Shown here: positions 1 to 6,207 of the stretch, piece after piece | How positions within the stretch are numbered: the stretch's first letter is position 1 | Layout: each line of letters begins with the position of its first letter | Origin: an uncultured Lachnospiraceae bacterium | GTDB lineage: Bacteria; Bacillota; Clostridia; Lachnospirales; Lachnospiraceae | Length of the DNA: 8,516 nucleotides | Assembly (NCBI GenBank): GCA_910585395.1 | Contig: CAJUCK010000018.1 | Location: forward strand, 29,263-37,778 | Reading direction: 5' to 3' | Notes under the pieces: generated by a model | The model's input: the letters and a program-made list of their open reading frames with translations, nothing else | Told to the model about the DNA's origin: nothing | Database searches by the model: none | Made by a program: the position numbers and the translations under genes

Positions 1-739
1 TGCACAGCAAAACGGCTAACATCAATACACCGTAATCCGTAACATAGCCTTCTGTCAGGTTTGCTACCAGCATAGGCATGGTAATGCTGTCATCACTTGT
101 CATGATTACTTTTGGCCACAAATAGTTATTCCATGCGTTCATAAACGTAATTGTCATTGCCGCTGCATACGTAGAACGCATCGTCGGGAAAAACATGCGG
201 AAAAATATCTGTATTTCGTTCAAACCATCAATCCTGGCCGCCTCAATAATATCATGCGGAAAGCTTCTGGCGCTCTGCCGGAACATCATAATCAGAAACG
301 GCGTAGATACTGTCGGTAAAATAAAAGCCACTGTAGTATCTAACAATTTTGCTGCTGAAAACATCCGGAATAAGGGTACTAAAGTTGCCACAAAAGGCAC
401 CATCATGGCAAGAAGCAGAATGGACATTACTGCATCTTTTCCTTTATCGTGATAGATCTCAAACCCATATCCGGCCAGAGAACAGACCACCAAGGCGCAG
501 AATGTTAAAATCAAAGCATATTTAAAAGAATTTAACATAGCTTCTGGCACCGGCGACTGTGCAAATAATGATTTCCAGTTATCAAAAAAAGCAGTTCCCG
601 GAAGCATCGTTCCTCTGCTGACATCTACGCTCTTGTTGGTAGCACTGATTATCATCCAATAAAGCGGAAATACAGAAATCAGTGATACAATAGTCAACAC
701 AACATACATCAACGCATTTGCTCTTCTTGTCTTAGTCAC
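1..739 (-). CDS. Carbohydrate ABC transporter permease, MalG type (partial, C-terminus beyond left edge)
   Basis: Inner-membrane subunit of a CUT1 sugar importer, expected to pair with the MalF-type permease encoded just upstream. The frame is open from a GTG at 739-737 to the window edge, giving 246 codons; the family is usually about 270-280 residues, so roughly 30 are missing. Seen directly: a short basic N-terminus, a first membrane segment at about residues 8-30, further hydrophobic segments, and the ATPase-docking EAA loop at residues 166-172 (EAARIDG, then IFFRMFFP), which is diagnostic for binding-protein-dependent permeases. The GTG start overlaps the upstream stop by 8 nt (732-739) and has an AGGTGA Shine-Dalgarno at 750-745, 5 nt before it, so translational coupling is likely. 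The next in-frame ATG is ten codons in and would cut into the first membrane segment. The substrate is not determinable. Confidence 0.93.
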   Translation of the reverse strand, partial: MTKTRRANALMYVVLTIVSLISVFPLYWMIISATNKSVDVSRGTMLPGTAFFDNWKSLFAQSPVPEAMLNSFKYALILTFCALVVCSLAGYGFEIYHDKGKDAVMSILLLAMMVPFVATLVPLFRMFSAAKLLDTTVAFILPTVSTPFLIMMFRQSARSFPHDIIEAARIDGLNEIQIFFRMFFPTMRSTYAAAMTITFMNAWNNYLWPKVIMTSDDSITMPMLVANLTEGYVTDYGVLMLAVLLC

Positions 740-1637
740 GCTTGTCACCTACTTTCATCTGTATAAACGCCAGGATGGCTACCAGAATAAAGATCAGGAA
801 AGACATCGCTGCCGAGTACCCAAATTTTGGCACTTGTTTAAATGATTGATCATAAATGTAATGAGACATAGTGATTGTCGCATATGCAGGTCCGCCCTTT
901 GTCAAGTTTACAGACTCATCAAACAGCTGCAGTGTTCCATTGGTAGACATAATCGTTGTCAGAAGAATGGTTGGTTTCAACAGTGGAACTGTAATTTTAA
1001 AGAAAGTCTGCAAAGGACTTGCACCGTCAATCTTAGCTGCCTCATACACAGAATATTCTATGTTTTGTAAACCGGACAGATAGAATACCATATTATATCC
1101 GGTCCATCTCCAAACCAATGCAATAATGATAACTATTTTCGCACTGGTAGCATTCCCCAGGAAATTATACCCTGTATTCAAAATTCCCAACTTTAATAAT
1201 ACTGAATTGATAAATCCATCTACTCCAAACAGAGAACGGAAAATAATCGCATAAGAAACCAATGACGTTGCACATGGAAGGAAAATTGCGGTACGGAACA
1301 AACCTTTGCACCGGAGATTCTTATTATTCAGCATAGATGCCAGTATCAATGCCAGAATCAGCATAATTGGCACCTGAATTATCAGATAAAGAAACGTATT
1401 GCCCAAGGACTGCATAAAGATTTTATCCTGAAACATTCGGATGTAATTAGTAAATCCGCTAAATTTCAATTTATTAGCCATACCTGTCTGAAATGACAGG
1501 ATGAACGCCTGAATCATAGGCCAAAAACTCATAACCGCGATCATAAGAGTCGCAGGTGTCAAAAATATCCAGCCTGTCAGATTATGCCTTTTTTCTAATG
1601 ACATTTTCTTTTTTTTGGCTCCCGTTGTCTGGCTCAC
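732..1637 (-). CDS. Carbohydrate ABC transporter permease, MalF/UgpA type
   Basis: First permease of the CUT1 importer, 301 residues, a normal length. It has a lysine-rich cytoplasmic N-terminus (residues 8-17), about six hydrophobic segments (first near 22-42, last near 273-295) and the EAA loop at 199-205 (EAAKIDG, followed by FFKITVPLLKP), where the ATPase binds. The start is GTG at 1637-1635. It is supported by AAAGGGGG at 1652-1645, 7 nt upstream; the next in-frame ATG (codon 12) has only an A-rich stretch before it. An out-of-frame ATG lies 2 nt upstream and is followed at once by TGA. Codons 7-11 contain a run of eight A. The gene follows the solute-binding protein gene after a hairpin and overlaps the MalG-type gene by 8 nt. 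Family assignment is firm; the sugar is unknown. Confidence 0.95.
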   Translation of the reverse strand: MSQTTGAKKKKMSLEKRHNLTGWIFLTPATLMIAVMSFWPMIQAFILSFQTGMANKLKFSGFTNYIRMFQDKIFMQSLGNTFLYLIIQVPIMLILALILASMLNNKNLRCKGLFRTAIFLPCATSLVSYAIIFRSLFGVDGFINSVLLKLGILNTGYNFLGNATSAKIVIIIALVWRWTGYNMVFYLSGLQNIEYSVYEAAKIDGASPLQTFFKITVPLLKPTILLTTIMSTNGTLQLFDESVNLTKGGPAYATITMSHYIYDQSFKQVPKFGYSAAMSFLIFILVAILAFIQMKVGDKRD

Positions 1638-1644
1638 ATCTGTG

Positions 1645-1652
1645 CCCCCTTT
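1645..1652 (-). promoter_or_regulatory. Shine-Dalgarno of the MalF-type permease gene
   Basis: AAAGGGGG reading on the minus strand, 7 nt before a GTG codon. It decides the GTG start at 1637. Its GGGGG can pair with the CCCCC arm of the hairpin at 1662-1688, so it may be masked when that hairpin is open. Confidence 0.75.
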
Positions 1653-1661
1653 AGTTCAGCC

Positions 1662-1688
1662 GGGGGATCAGCCTTCAAGCTGTCCCCC
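1662..1688 (-). promoter_or_regulatory. Intercistronic hairpin between binding-protein and permease genes
   Basis: On the minus strand GGGGGACAGC pairs with GCTGATCCCCC (10 bp, one bulged A) around the 6-nt loop TTGAAG. No T-run follows, so it is not a standard intrinsic terminator. In sugar ABC operons such structures commonly protect the upstream message and give more binding protein than permease; that role is inferred here from position between the first and second genes. Confidence 0.65.
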
Positions 1689-1717
1689 GAACTGTTTTTC
1701 GTGATTTTACACTTTTA

Positions 1718-1861
1718 TTACTGCTCCATATTGAATTCTACTGTGTTCTGTGCTTCTTTCAGCTCATCATCAACTTTTGAGCCCTGTACTACATTCTGAA
1801 TAGCTGCTGCTACAGCGTTTCTTGCTTCGTAATAATATAAACCTGTGTTGTTGCTTGGTCA
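1718..1861 (-). pseudogene. Detached C-terminal tail of the solute-binding protein after an in-frame TGA
   Basis: Immediately after the TGA at 1861-1859 the same reading frame stays open for 46 codons and ends in a tandem TAA TAA (1720-1715). The translation begins PSNNTGLYYYEARNAV and ends NTVEFNMEQ. From memory of family 1 sugar-binding proteins, a TG-x-YYYEAR-x-AV helix followed by a short acidic helix and a final EFNM-like end is the normal C-terminus, so this is the gene's own tail and not chance coding. Without the TGA the protein would be 463 residues. The change could be a nonsense mutation, a read-through site or a sequencing error; the sequence alone cannot separate these. Confidence 0.8.
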
Positions 1862-3109
1862 TTTTCCTGCATACTCTACAATTTTAGCGGATACAGCGTC
1901 ACCACCGAAGAAATCATCAGCTTTGCTGTATACGTCTGAATCGCCAGCTGGCAGATAAGTTGCGATAGCGCCGGATTCAATAATGTTTTCATAAAGTTCA
2001 ATGCTTCCTGCAAACGTGCTGGCCAGGAAATCTTTTGCTAAATCTACGTTCTGGCAGTTGCTTGTGATTGCCCAAGAGGAGCCGCCGTTGTTAGAGAAGT
2101 TTGTTGCGTTCTCTACATCTACAAGTTTCGGCATATTGGTGATAGCCCATTTTCCGCTCTGGTCAGCTGCTGTTTTGATAGAAGCCATAATCCAGCATCC
2201 ATTAATGGTACCAGCTACTGTCTCAGTTGTCATAGTAGAAATGTACTGATCCCAGTCGTTAACTTCTACTAATACGCCAGCTTCCTTCAATGCCACATAA
2301 GTTTCCATAACTTTCTTCAATTCTGCATTATCAGCCATTGCAGGGTTTCCTTTATCATCAAACAGAGAAGAACCGCAGGACTGCAGCATCATCATGATAA
2401 CGTCAGATTCGCCAGCCTGGCAGGACAATAAAGGTTTGCCAGTCTTCTCAAGAACAACCTTGCCTTTTTCAATGTACTCATCCCATGTAATATCTGTAAA
2501 ATCATCAATCGTGAATCCAGCCTGCTCCAAAACGTCTGTTCTGTAAGCAGCGATTACAGCGCCGTTATCAAAAGGAACGCCATAGTTCTTGCCGTCAATA
2601 ACAGAATAAGCTGTCTTAGCTTCACCGAACTGGCTGAAATCAATACCGCTGTCTGTCAAATCAACAAATGCCTCTGGATAGGAAATAACATGGAACGCAT
2701 TGTCCTGCATCAGCATAATATCAGGCAGAGTATCAAGCTGTCCGCCAGTTGCTGCTGTTGTCAGTTTTGCCTGAATGTCATCCCAAGGCGTCTCGATTAC
2801 TTCCACTGTAAAGTCTGGATGATCTTTCTGATAAACTTCTCCAGCTTTCTCCATCGCATTGATATTGAATGCTGGGTCCCAGCACCATACTGTCAGCTTG
2901 TTTCCGCCGCCTTCACTGTCGCTGGCTTCACTGTCGCTGCCCTCTGCATCATCAGCTGCTTCCTGCTTGTCGTCGCCTGCATCGTCAGCTGCTTCCTGCT
3001 GAGTGTCGCTTCCTGAATTACTGCTGTCATCTGCTTTGTCTCCACATCCAGCCAACATAGTTGCTGTCATTGCCACGCAGAGCAATGCGCTTAAGATTTT
3101 TCTCTTCAT
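1859..3109 (-). CDS. Extracellular solute-binding lipoprotein, sugar ABC family 1 (C-terminally shortened by TGA)
   Basis: Ligand-capturing subunit of the sugar importer, anchored outside the membrane. It has a lipoprotein signal peptide: basic MKRK, hydrophobic core, lipobox LAGC at residues 19-22 with Cys22 as the lipidated residue. A Ser/Asp/Glu/Ala-rich linker follows to about residue 70, then the mature fold begins at KLTVWCWDP. Patterns such as PDIMLMQD, YGVPFD and WDEYIEKGK are typical of family 1 (UgpB/MalE-like) binding proteins. The ATG at 3109 has GGGAGGG at 3124-3118, 8 nt upstream. The frame stops at TGA after 416 residues, 46 codons before a plausible natural end, so the last helices would be missing. 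First gene of the importer operon, behind a strong promoter and two operator-like repeats. Ligand unknown; a di- or oligosaccharide is a reasonable guess. Confidence 0.9.
   Translation of the reverse strand: MKRKILSALLCVAMTATMLAGCGDKADDSSNSGSDTQQEAADDAGDDKQEAADDAEGSDSEASDSEGGGNKLTVWCWDPAFNINAMEKAGEVYQKDHPDFTVEVIETPWDDIQAKLTTAATGGQLDTLPDIMLMQDNAFHVISYPEAFVDLTDSGIDFSQFGEAKTAYSVIDGKNYGVPFDNGAVIAAYRTDVLEQAGFTIDDFTDITWDEYIEKGKVVLEKTGKPLLSCQAGESDVIMMMLQSCGSSLFDDKGNPAMADNAELKKVMETYVALKEAGVLVEVNDWDQYISTMTTETVAGTINGCWIMASIKTAADQSGKWAITNMPKLVDVENATNFSNNGGSSWAITSNCQNVDLAKDFLASTFAGSIELYENIIESGAIATYLPAGDSDVYSKADDFFGGDAVSAKIVEYAGK
2911..3000 (-). repeat. Short in-gene repeats coding the acidic lipoprotein linker
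   Basis: Two small tandem-like duplications lie within the binding-protein linker. Plus-strand 2946-2967 and 2979-3000 differ by one base (offset 33 nt, encoding QEAADDA twice). Positions 2911-2924 and 2926-2939 are identical 14-mers (offset 15 nt, encoding SDSE twice). Both offsets are multiples of three, so copy-number change would preserve frame. Linker length is expected to vary between strains. Confidence 0.7.
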
Positions 3110-3140
3110 CTTCGTTTCCCTCCCGTGAAAAACTTTTATT

Positions 3141-3181
3141 TAGAACAACAAATGCGCATTTTTGCGCAATCGGTTGTTCTA
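3141..3181. repeat. 41-bp interrupted inverted repeat at the predicted mRNA 5' end
   Basis: The outer arms TAGAACAAC (3141-3149) and GTTGTTCTA (3173-3181) are perfect 9-bp complements. The inner arms TGCGCA (3153-3158) and TGCGCA (3163-3168) add 6 bp around a TTTT loop, with small unpaired stretches between. As DNA it includes operator copy O2; as RNA it would form a hairpin starting at about the first transcribed base of the importer operon. Confidence 0.7.
3161..3180. promoter_or_regulatory. LacI-type operator-like site O2 (20-bp repeat, proximal copy)
   Basis: Minus-strand AGAACAACCGATTGCGCAAA, identical to the copy at 3298-3317. It has the look of a LacI/GalR-family operator: an imperfect dyad (CAA...TTG half-sites) around a central CG at 3171-3172. 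It lies right after the predicted transcription start (near 3182), where a bound repressor would block the promoter. Binding by the adjacent regulator is inferred. Confidence 0.75.
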
Positions 3182-3188
3182 TACAATT

Positions 3189-3217
3189 AGTTTACCAAAT
3201 AAAAGATTTGATGTCAA
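3189..3217 (-). promoter_or_regulatory. Sigma-A-type promoter of the sugar ABC operon
   Basis: On the minus strand the -35 box TTGACA (3217-3212) and -10 box TAAACT (3194-3189) are separated by exactly 17 bp. Another TTGACA abuts the -35 upstream (3223-3218) but would give a 23-bp spacer and is unlikely to be used. The start is predicted near 3182, leaving a leader of about 73 nt before the binding-protein ATG. Confidence 0.82.
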
Positions 3218-3297
3218 TGTCAACACTTTCTAGTTTTTTATTCACTTTTTTGTATATTCTATCTAATAACTTTTCGTCATTATTACCATATTTTTCA

Positions 3298-3317
3298 TTT
3301 GCGCAATCGGTTGTTCT
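3298..3317. promoter_or_regulatory. LacI-type operator-like site O1 (20-bp repeat, distal copy)
   Basis: Exact copy of the 20-bp sequence at 3161-3180, in the same orientation, with its central CG at 3308-3309. The centre-to-centre distance is 137 bp, about 13 helical turns, which suits DNA looping between two bound repressor dimers. A TATAAA at 3323-3318 (minus strand) abuts it and could be the -10 of a weak second promoter, but no good -35 accompanies it. Confidence 0.72.
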
Positions 3318-3510
3318 TTTATATTCTCACAGAAAAATGTAAAAAGCTCTCTGCCCTTATTTCTATCAAAAAGGCTTCCATTCCCTATAAAATCAATATT
3401 TTTAGCATTTTCATTCCTTTTACTGAATTCATGGGTAATTTTACCAATGTTATTTACTTTGTTTTACCTTGTCTTTTTACTAAACTTTCCTTTCCTCTTA
3501 TGTGAATTAA
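3318..3510. other. AT-rich spacer between regulator terminator and distal operator
   Basis: This is part of the 475-bp gene-free stretch 3110-3584, whose other elements are listed separately. Apart from the TATAAA next to O1, I see no convincing promoter, RNA gene or coding frame here on either strand. The small open frames are low-complexity Phe/Leu/Ser stretches expected from AT-rich DNA. Confidence 0.5.
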
Positions 3511-3536
3511 GGTGCCAAACTTTTTCTATTGGCACC
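3511..3536 (-). terminator. Probable intrinsic terminator after the LacI-family gene
   Basis: GGTGCCAA and TTGGCACC form a perfect 8-bp stem around a 10-nt loop, 48 nt after the regulator stop codon. On the minus strand the following bases are TTAATT, a weak T-tract, so termination may be partial and some read-through into the importer operon is possible. Confidence 0.6.
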
Positions 3537-3584
3537 CTGTTGTTTTTATGCTTTTATTTACTTTTTTCTACAAAATTCTGTTTT

Positions 3585-4592
3585 TTATTTTGTTGATTCC
3601 TTGAGGATCACCTCATATCCCAGCAAGGTCTTCTGTTTCACTGTGTTGCCCTCAATAAGCTCCAGCAGGGTTTTGCACGCAACCATCCCAAGTTCTCTGG
3701 CATTAAAAGACAGTGAAGTTATCGTGGGAAGATTATGCTCCAGTATAGAACTATCATAAAAAGATACTACCTTTATCTGTTCTGGAATGGAAATCTGTTC
3801 TTTGTGCAGTTTGTTCAGAACATGCATACAGACAGCGTCATCCAGACACGCAACGCAGTCCACCTGTTCTTCCAGAAGCTTTTCCACTGCACGTTCAATC
3901 ATCACTTCTTTTTCCATATTGACAAAAACAATATCCTGATCTATTAAAATCCCTGCCTGCTCATGTGCTTCAAGATATCCCTTGAGCCGGTTCTGTGTCA
4001 CCACATGAGATTCAATGCCCCCAATCAGTCCAATACGCTTCATATCTTTCATCAGCAGAATAGAAATCAATTCCCGGCAGGCGCTCCGATGATCATTGTC
4101 TATCTGAACCACATCTTTATAATGGGTGCTCCCCACTGTGACAAAAGGAATTCCCTGAGATTTCAGATATTCAATATGCATATCTTTGGTAAAAGTCCGC
4201 ATCAGAACCATACCGTCCACCTTATGATTTTCAACCATCCGCTCCAGCTGGACACACTCACCCTCTCTGCTCATAATCAGAAGAATATCATAGTCCATAC
4301 TGATTGCAGTCTCCTCGATTCCAATCAGACAGGTTTGGAAAAAAGGAAGATCTACCACAGTATAATCCTCTGGCAGCATCACTCCTATGTTATATGTTTT
4401 TAACTGCGCCAGCCCTTTTGCAAGGACATTGGGTTTGTAATTATGTTTCTCTATATAATCCAGCACCCTTTCTCTGGTGGATTTTCCTATCCTTCCTTTC
4501 CCGGATATTGCTCTGGACACCGTTGATTTTGAGACCCCAAGAGCCTCCGCTACGTCTGAAATAGTGAGCTTTTTTTCATTTGACTGCTCCAT
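3585..4592 (-). CDS. LacI/GalR-family transcriptional regulator
   Basis: Sugar-responsive DNA-binding repressor, 335 residues, typical length. Residues 9-30 form the N-terminal helix-turn-helix (LTISDVAEALGVSKSTVSRA), followed by the hinge region NYKPNVLAKGLA at 51-62, which inserts in the minor groove at the central CG of operators in this family. The remainder is the periplasmic-binding-protein-like effector domain (GVMLPEDY..., DGMVLMR, RIGLIGG, VVSFYDSS). I chose ATG at 4592; an in-frame TTG at 4604 overlaps the preceding stop but has GGAGG directly abutting it, while the ATG has GGAGG 12 nt upstream. It lies 8 nt after the L,D-transpeptidase gene, so co-transcription is likely, and directly upstream of the sugar ABC operon carrying two operator-like repeats, its likely target. 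The inducer is unknown. Confidence 0.95.
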   Translation of the reverse strand: MEQSNEKKLTISDVAEALGVSKSTVSRAISGKGRIGKSTRERVLDYIEKHNYKPNVLAKGLAQLKTYNIGVMLPEDYTVVDLPFFQTCLIGIEETAISMDYDILLIMSREGECVQLERMVENHKVDGMVLMRTFTKDMHIEYLKSQGIPFVTVGSTHYKDVVQIDNDHRSACRELISILLMKDMKRIGLIGGIESHVVTQNRLKGYLEAHEQAGILIDQDIVFVNMEKEVMIERAVEKLLEEQVDCVACLDDAVCMHVLNKLHKEQISIPEQIKVVSFYDSSILEHNLPTITSLSFNARELGMVACKTLLELIEGNTVKQKTLLGYEVILKESTK

Positions 4593-4600
4593 CGCTTCAT

Positions 4601-6073
4601 TCAACCTCCGTTCCCGACAGCAGAATTTTTATCCTCCTCTGCTTTATTCTGTGCCGCTATAATCTCTGCTTCCGGCAGGTTATACACCAGAACGGGACAT
4701 CCAGCTTCAATATTCTCATACAACATTTTTGCTGCACTGTACGGAAGATTGACACAGCCATGAGATCCATTTCGCTTATAGCGGCTTCCTCCAAAACTTC
4801 CCCTCCACTTAGCATCATGGAATCCCACGCCTCCATTAAACGGCATCCAATAAGATACCGGCGTAGCATATCCTTCCCCTCTCAAGGTACGGTTACGTTC
4901 TTTATAGTACAATCCATAGGCTCCCTCAGGAGTATCCCAGTTTTTTGCCTCATTTCCTGATACAAAATCAGTTTCCAGAATCATCTGGCCATCTTTATAA
5001 TAAAATAAATGCTGCGCACCCAGATTAACTTCTACATATGTATTCCCATAATCTATCTCACCGTGGGCGCTTGCAGACTTGGAATATTCTGGTTCTCTGG
5101 TGACAGTCTCTCCATCCTGAATCAGTTTTGTGAGAATCTCTGTCTCTTTTTCCTGATCCATCTGCCATCCATAATCGCCTCCATCTACCATTACCTCTAC
5201 TTGATATGAAGTATTGAGTTTTTTAGGCTTTCCCTTAGTATCCCATGCTTCTGCCATCTGGCTCACATAAGCTGCAATCTGCTCCTGTGACAGTTCCGCC
5301 TCTTTTTGCTTATTAACAGTAATCCACTGACTAATCGTCTCTCCATCCAAAACTACCTGTTCTTCACCAAATTGATATGTAATCGACGCCCCCGCATACT
5401 TGTTCATATTCTTCAAGAGCTTTTTCAGCTTTTTAGAATTTTTTGTCCTGCTTGGCTTCGCATAACACTTTTCTTCTTCCAGAGAAAAAGTATTCTGAAG
5501 TTTTAACACTGCTCTTCTGAGAAGTCCAAGAAACTTCTCTGTCTTAACGGTAGTTCCCTCCTGTTCTGGGATTATCTTATACCCTTCTCCTTTGATATAT
5601 TCAGATATAACAGCATTTTGAGGTTTTTTCATCTGGTCTTCATCCAGAATATCCCATTCCTTCACCTTTTTCTTCAAAGCTTCCTTGTCATAGTATACCA
5701 TGGTCCCCATCTCAATTTTCTTTTTTTGAAACAATCCTTTGGGCCATGCAAAACAGTTCTGCTTCTGCAGTTCTTTTTGAAGAGTTCCGTCAAATATTGG
5801 TTTTAACTTAATCTCACTTCCCGTAAGAACCTCTACTTTATCTTCCCGTGCTTCTACTTTTATCTTATAATTTTTTACCTCCTGTGTAACGTGCCTCTTT
5901 ACTGCCTCCACATTTTTTCCAGACACATCCACTCCATTGATTGTAGTTCCCGGAAAAAAATGAAAACTGAAAAAAAATGCTGATCCTAAATATAGTAGAA
6001 AAAACCCAAGAATCCCTCCCGCAATCATCCAATTCTTAAGCTTTTTATTCTCTTTCATCTTTGCCGTATTCAT
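4601..6073 (-). CDS. L,D-transpeptidase, YkuD domain with N-terminal peptidoglycan-binding-like region
   Basis: Membrane-anchored cell-wall enzyme, 490 residues, expected to make 3-3 peptide cross-links or attach proteins or polymers to peptidoglycan. A lysine-rich cytoplasmic start precedes one membrane segment at about residues 15-38. Then comes FFPGTTINGVDVSGK, typical of the PG_binding_4 type region seen in front of many Firmicute YkuD enzymes, and a Lys-rich middle. The catalytic YkuD domain runs from about 345 to 465. It has the active-site SHGCVNL at 437-443, Cys440 as nucleophile, and the partner His in GFHD (H419). All key residues are present. The ATG at 6073 has an AAGGG 12 nt upstream, not strong; an ATG at codon 6 is possible. 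It has its own promoter at 6112-6139. It ends in TGA, which shows TGA is a stop in this genome. Confidence 0.95.
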   Translation of the reverse strand: MNTAKMKENKKLKNWMIAGGILGFFLLYLGSAFFFSFHFFPGTTINGVDVSGKNVEAVKRHVTQEVKNYKIKVEAREDKVEVLTGSEIKLKPIFDGTLQKELQKQNCFAWPKGLFQKKKIEMGTMVYYDKEALKKKVKEWDILDEDQMKKPQNAVISEYIKGEGYKIIPEQEGTTVKTEKFLGLLRRAVLKLQNTFSLEEEKCYAKPSRTKNSKKLKKLLKNMNKYAGASITYQFGEEQVVLDGETISQWITVNKQKEAELSQEQIAAYVSQMAEAWDTKGKPKKLNTSYQVEVMVDGGDYGWQMDQEKETEILTKLIQDGETVTREPEYSKSASAHGEIDYGNTYVEVNLGAQHLFYYKDGQMILETDFVSGNEAKNWDTPEGAYGLYYKERNRTLRGEGYATPVSYWMPFNGGVGFHDAKWRGSFGGSRYKRNGSHGCVNLPYSAAKMLYENIEAGCPVLVYNLPEAEIIAAQNKAEEDKNSAVGNGG

Positions 6074-6111
6074 ATTTCATTTCAACCCTTCTTTTTCTGT
6101 AGTTCTCTATC

Positions 6112-6139
6112 ATTATAATTCTATTTCACGTAAAGTCAA
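6112..6139 (-). promoter_or_regulatory. Promoter of the L,D-transpeptidase / LacI-regulator transcript
   Basis: Minus strand TTGACT (6139-6134), a 16-bp spacer and TATAAT (6117-6112); start predicted near 6105, some 32 nt before the ATG. It is divergent from the tRNA promoter 30-60 bp away. No copy of the 20-bp operator repeat occurs here, so this transcript does not appear to share control with the sugar operon. Confidence 0.72.
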
Positions 6140-6167
6140 ATTATTTATAACTATCAATATTTTACAG

Positions 6168-6196
6168 TTGACATTGTTATTTTTCTATGGTAAAAT
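6168..6196 (+). promoter_or_regulatory. Promoter of tRNA-Pro
   Basis: Consensus -35 TTGACA (6168-6173), a 17-bp spacer and -10 TAAAAT (6191-6196). The predicted start near 6203 leaves only about 5 nt of leader before the mature tRNA 5' end, as is common for single tRNA genes. Confidence 0.83.
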
Positions 6197-6207
6197 ATCA
6201 TTTGTTT

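Noticed and set aside
195..452. Plus-strand open frame near the left edge
   Set aside because: It lies wholly opposite the MalG-type permease, whose EAA loop and membrane segments make the minus-strand reading certain.
1859..1861. TGA as a sense codon (selenocysteine or reassigned code)
   Set aside because: The L,D-transpeptidase gene ends in TGA at 4603-4601 with the next gene starting 8 nt on, so TGA acts as a stop here. No SECIS-like stem is evident just after the codon, and a sugar-binding protein has no redox role at this site.
3218..3223. Upstream TTGACA as the -35 box of the sugar operon promoter
   Set aside because: The spacer to TAAACT would be 23 bp; the adjacent TTGACA at 3217-3212 gives the ideal 17 bp.
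3061..3505. Plus-strand open frames across the control region
   Set aside because: They are Phe/Leu/Ser-rich, lack ribosome sites and overlap the promoter, operators and the start of the binding-protein gene on the other strand.
4593..4604. TTG start four codons upstream for the LacI-family gene
   Set aside because: GGAGG directly abuts this TTG with no spacing, and TTG is rare; ATG at 4592 gives a normal family N-terminus.
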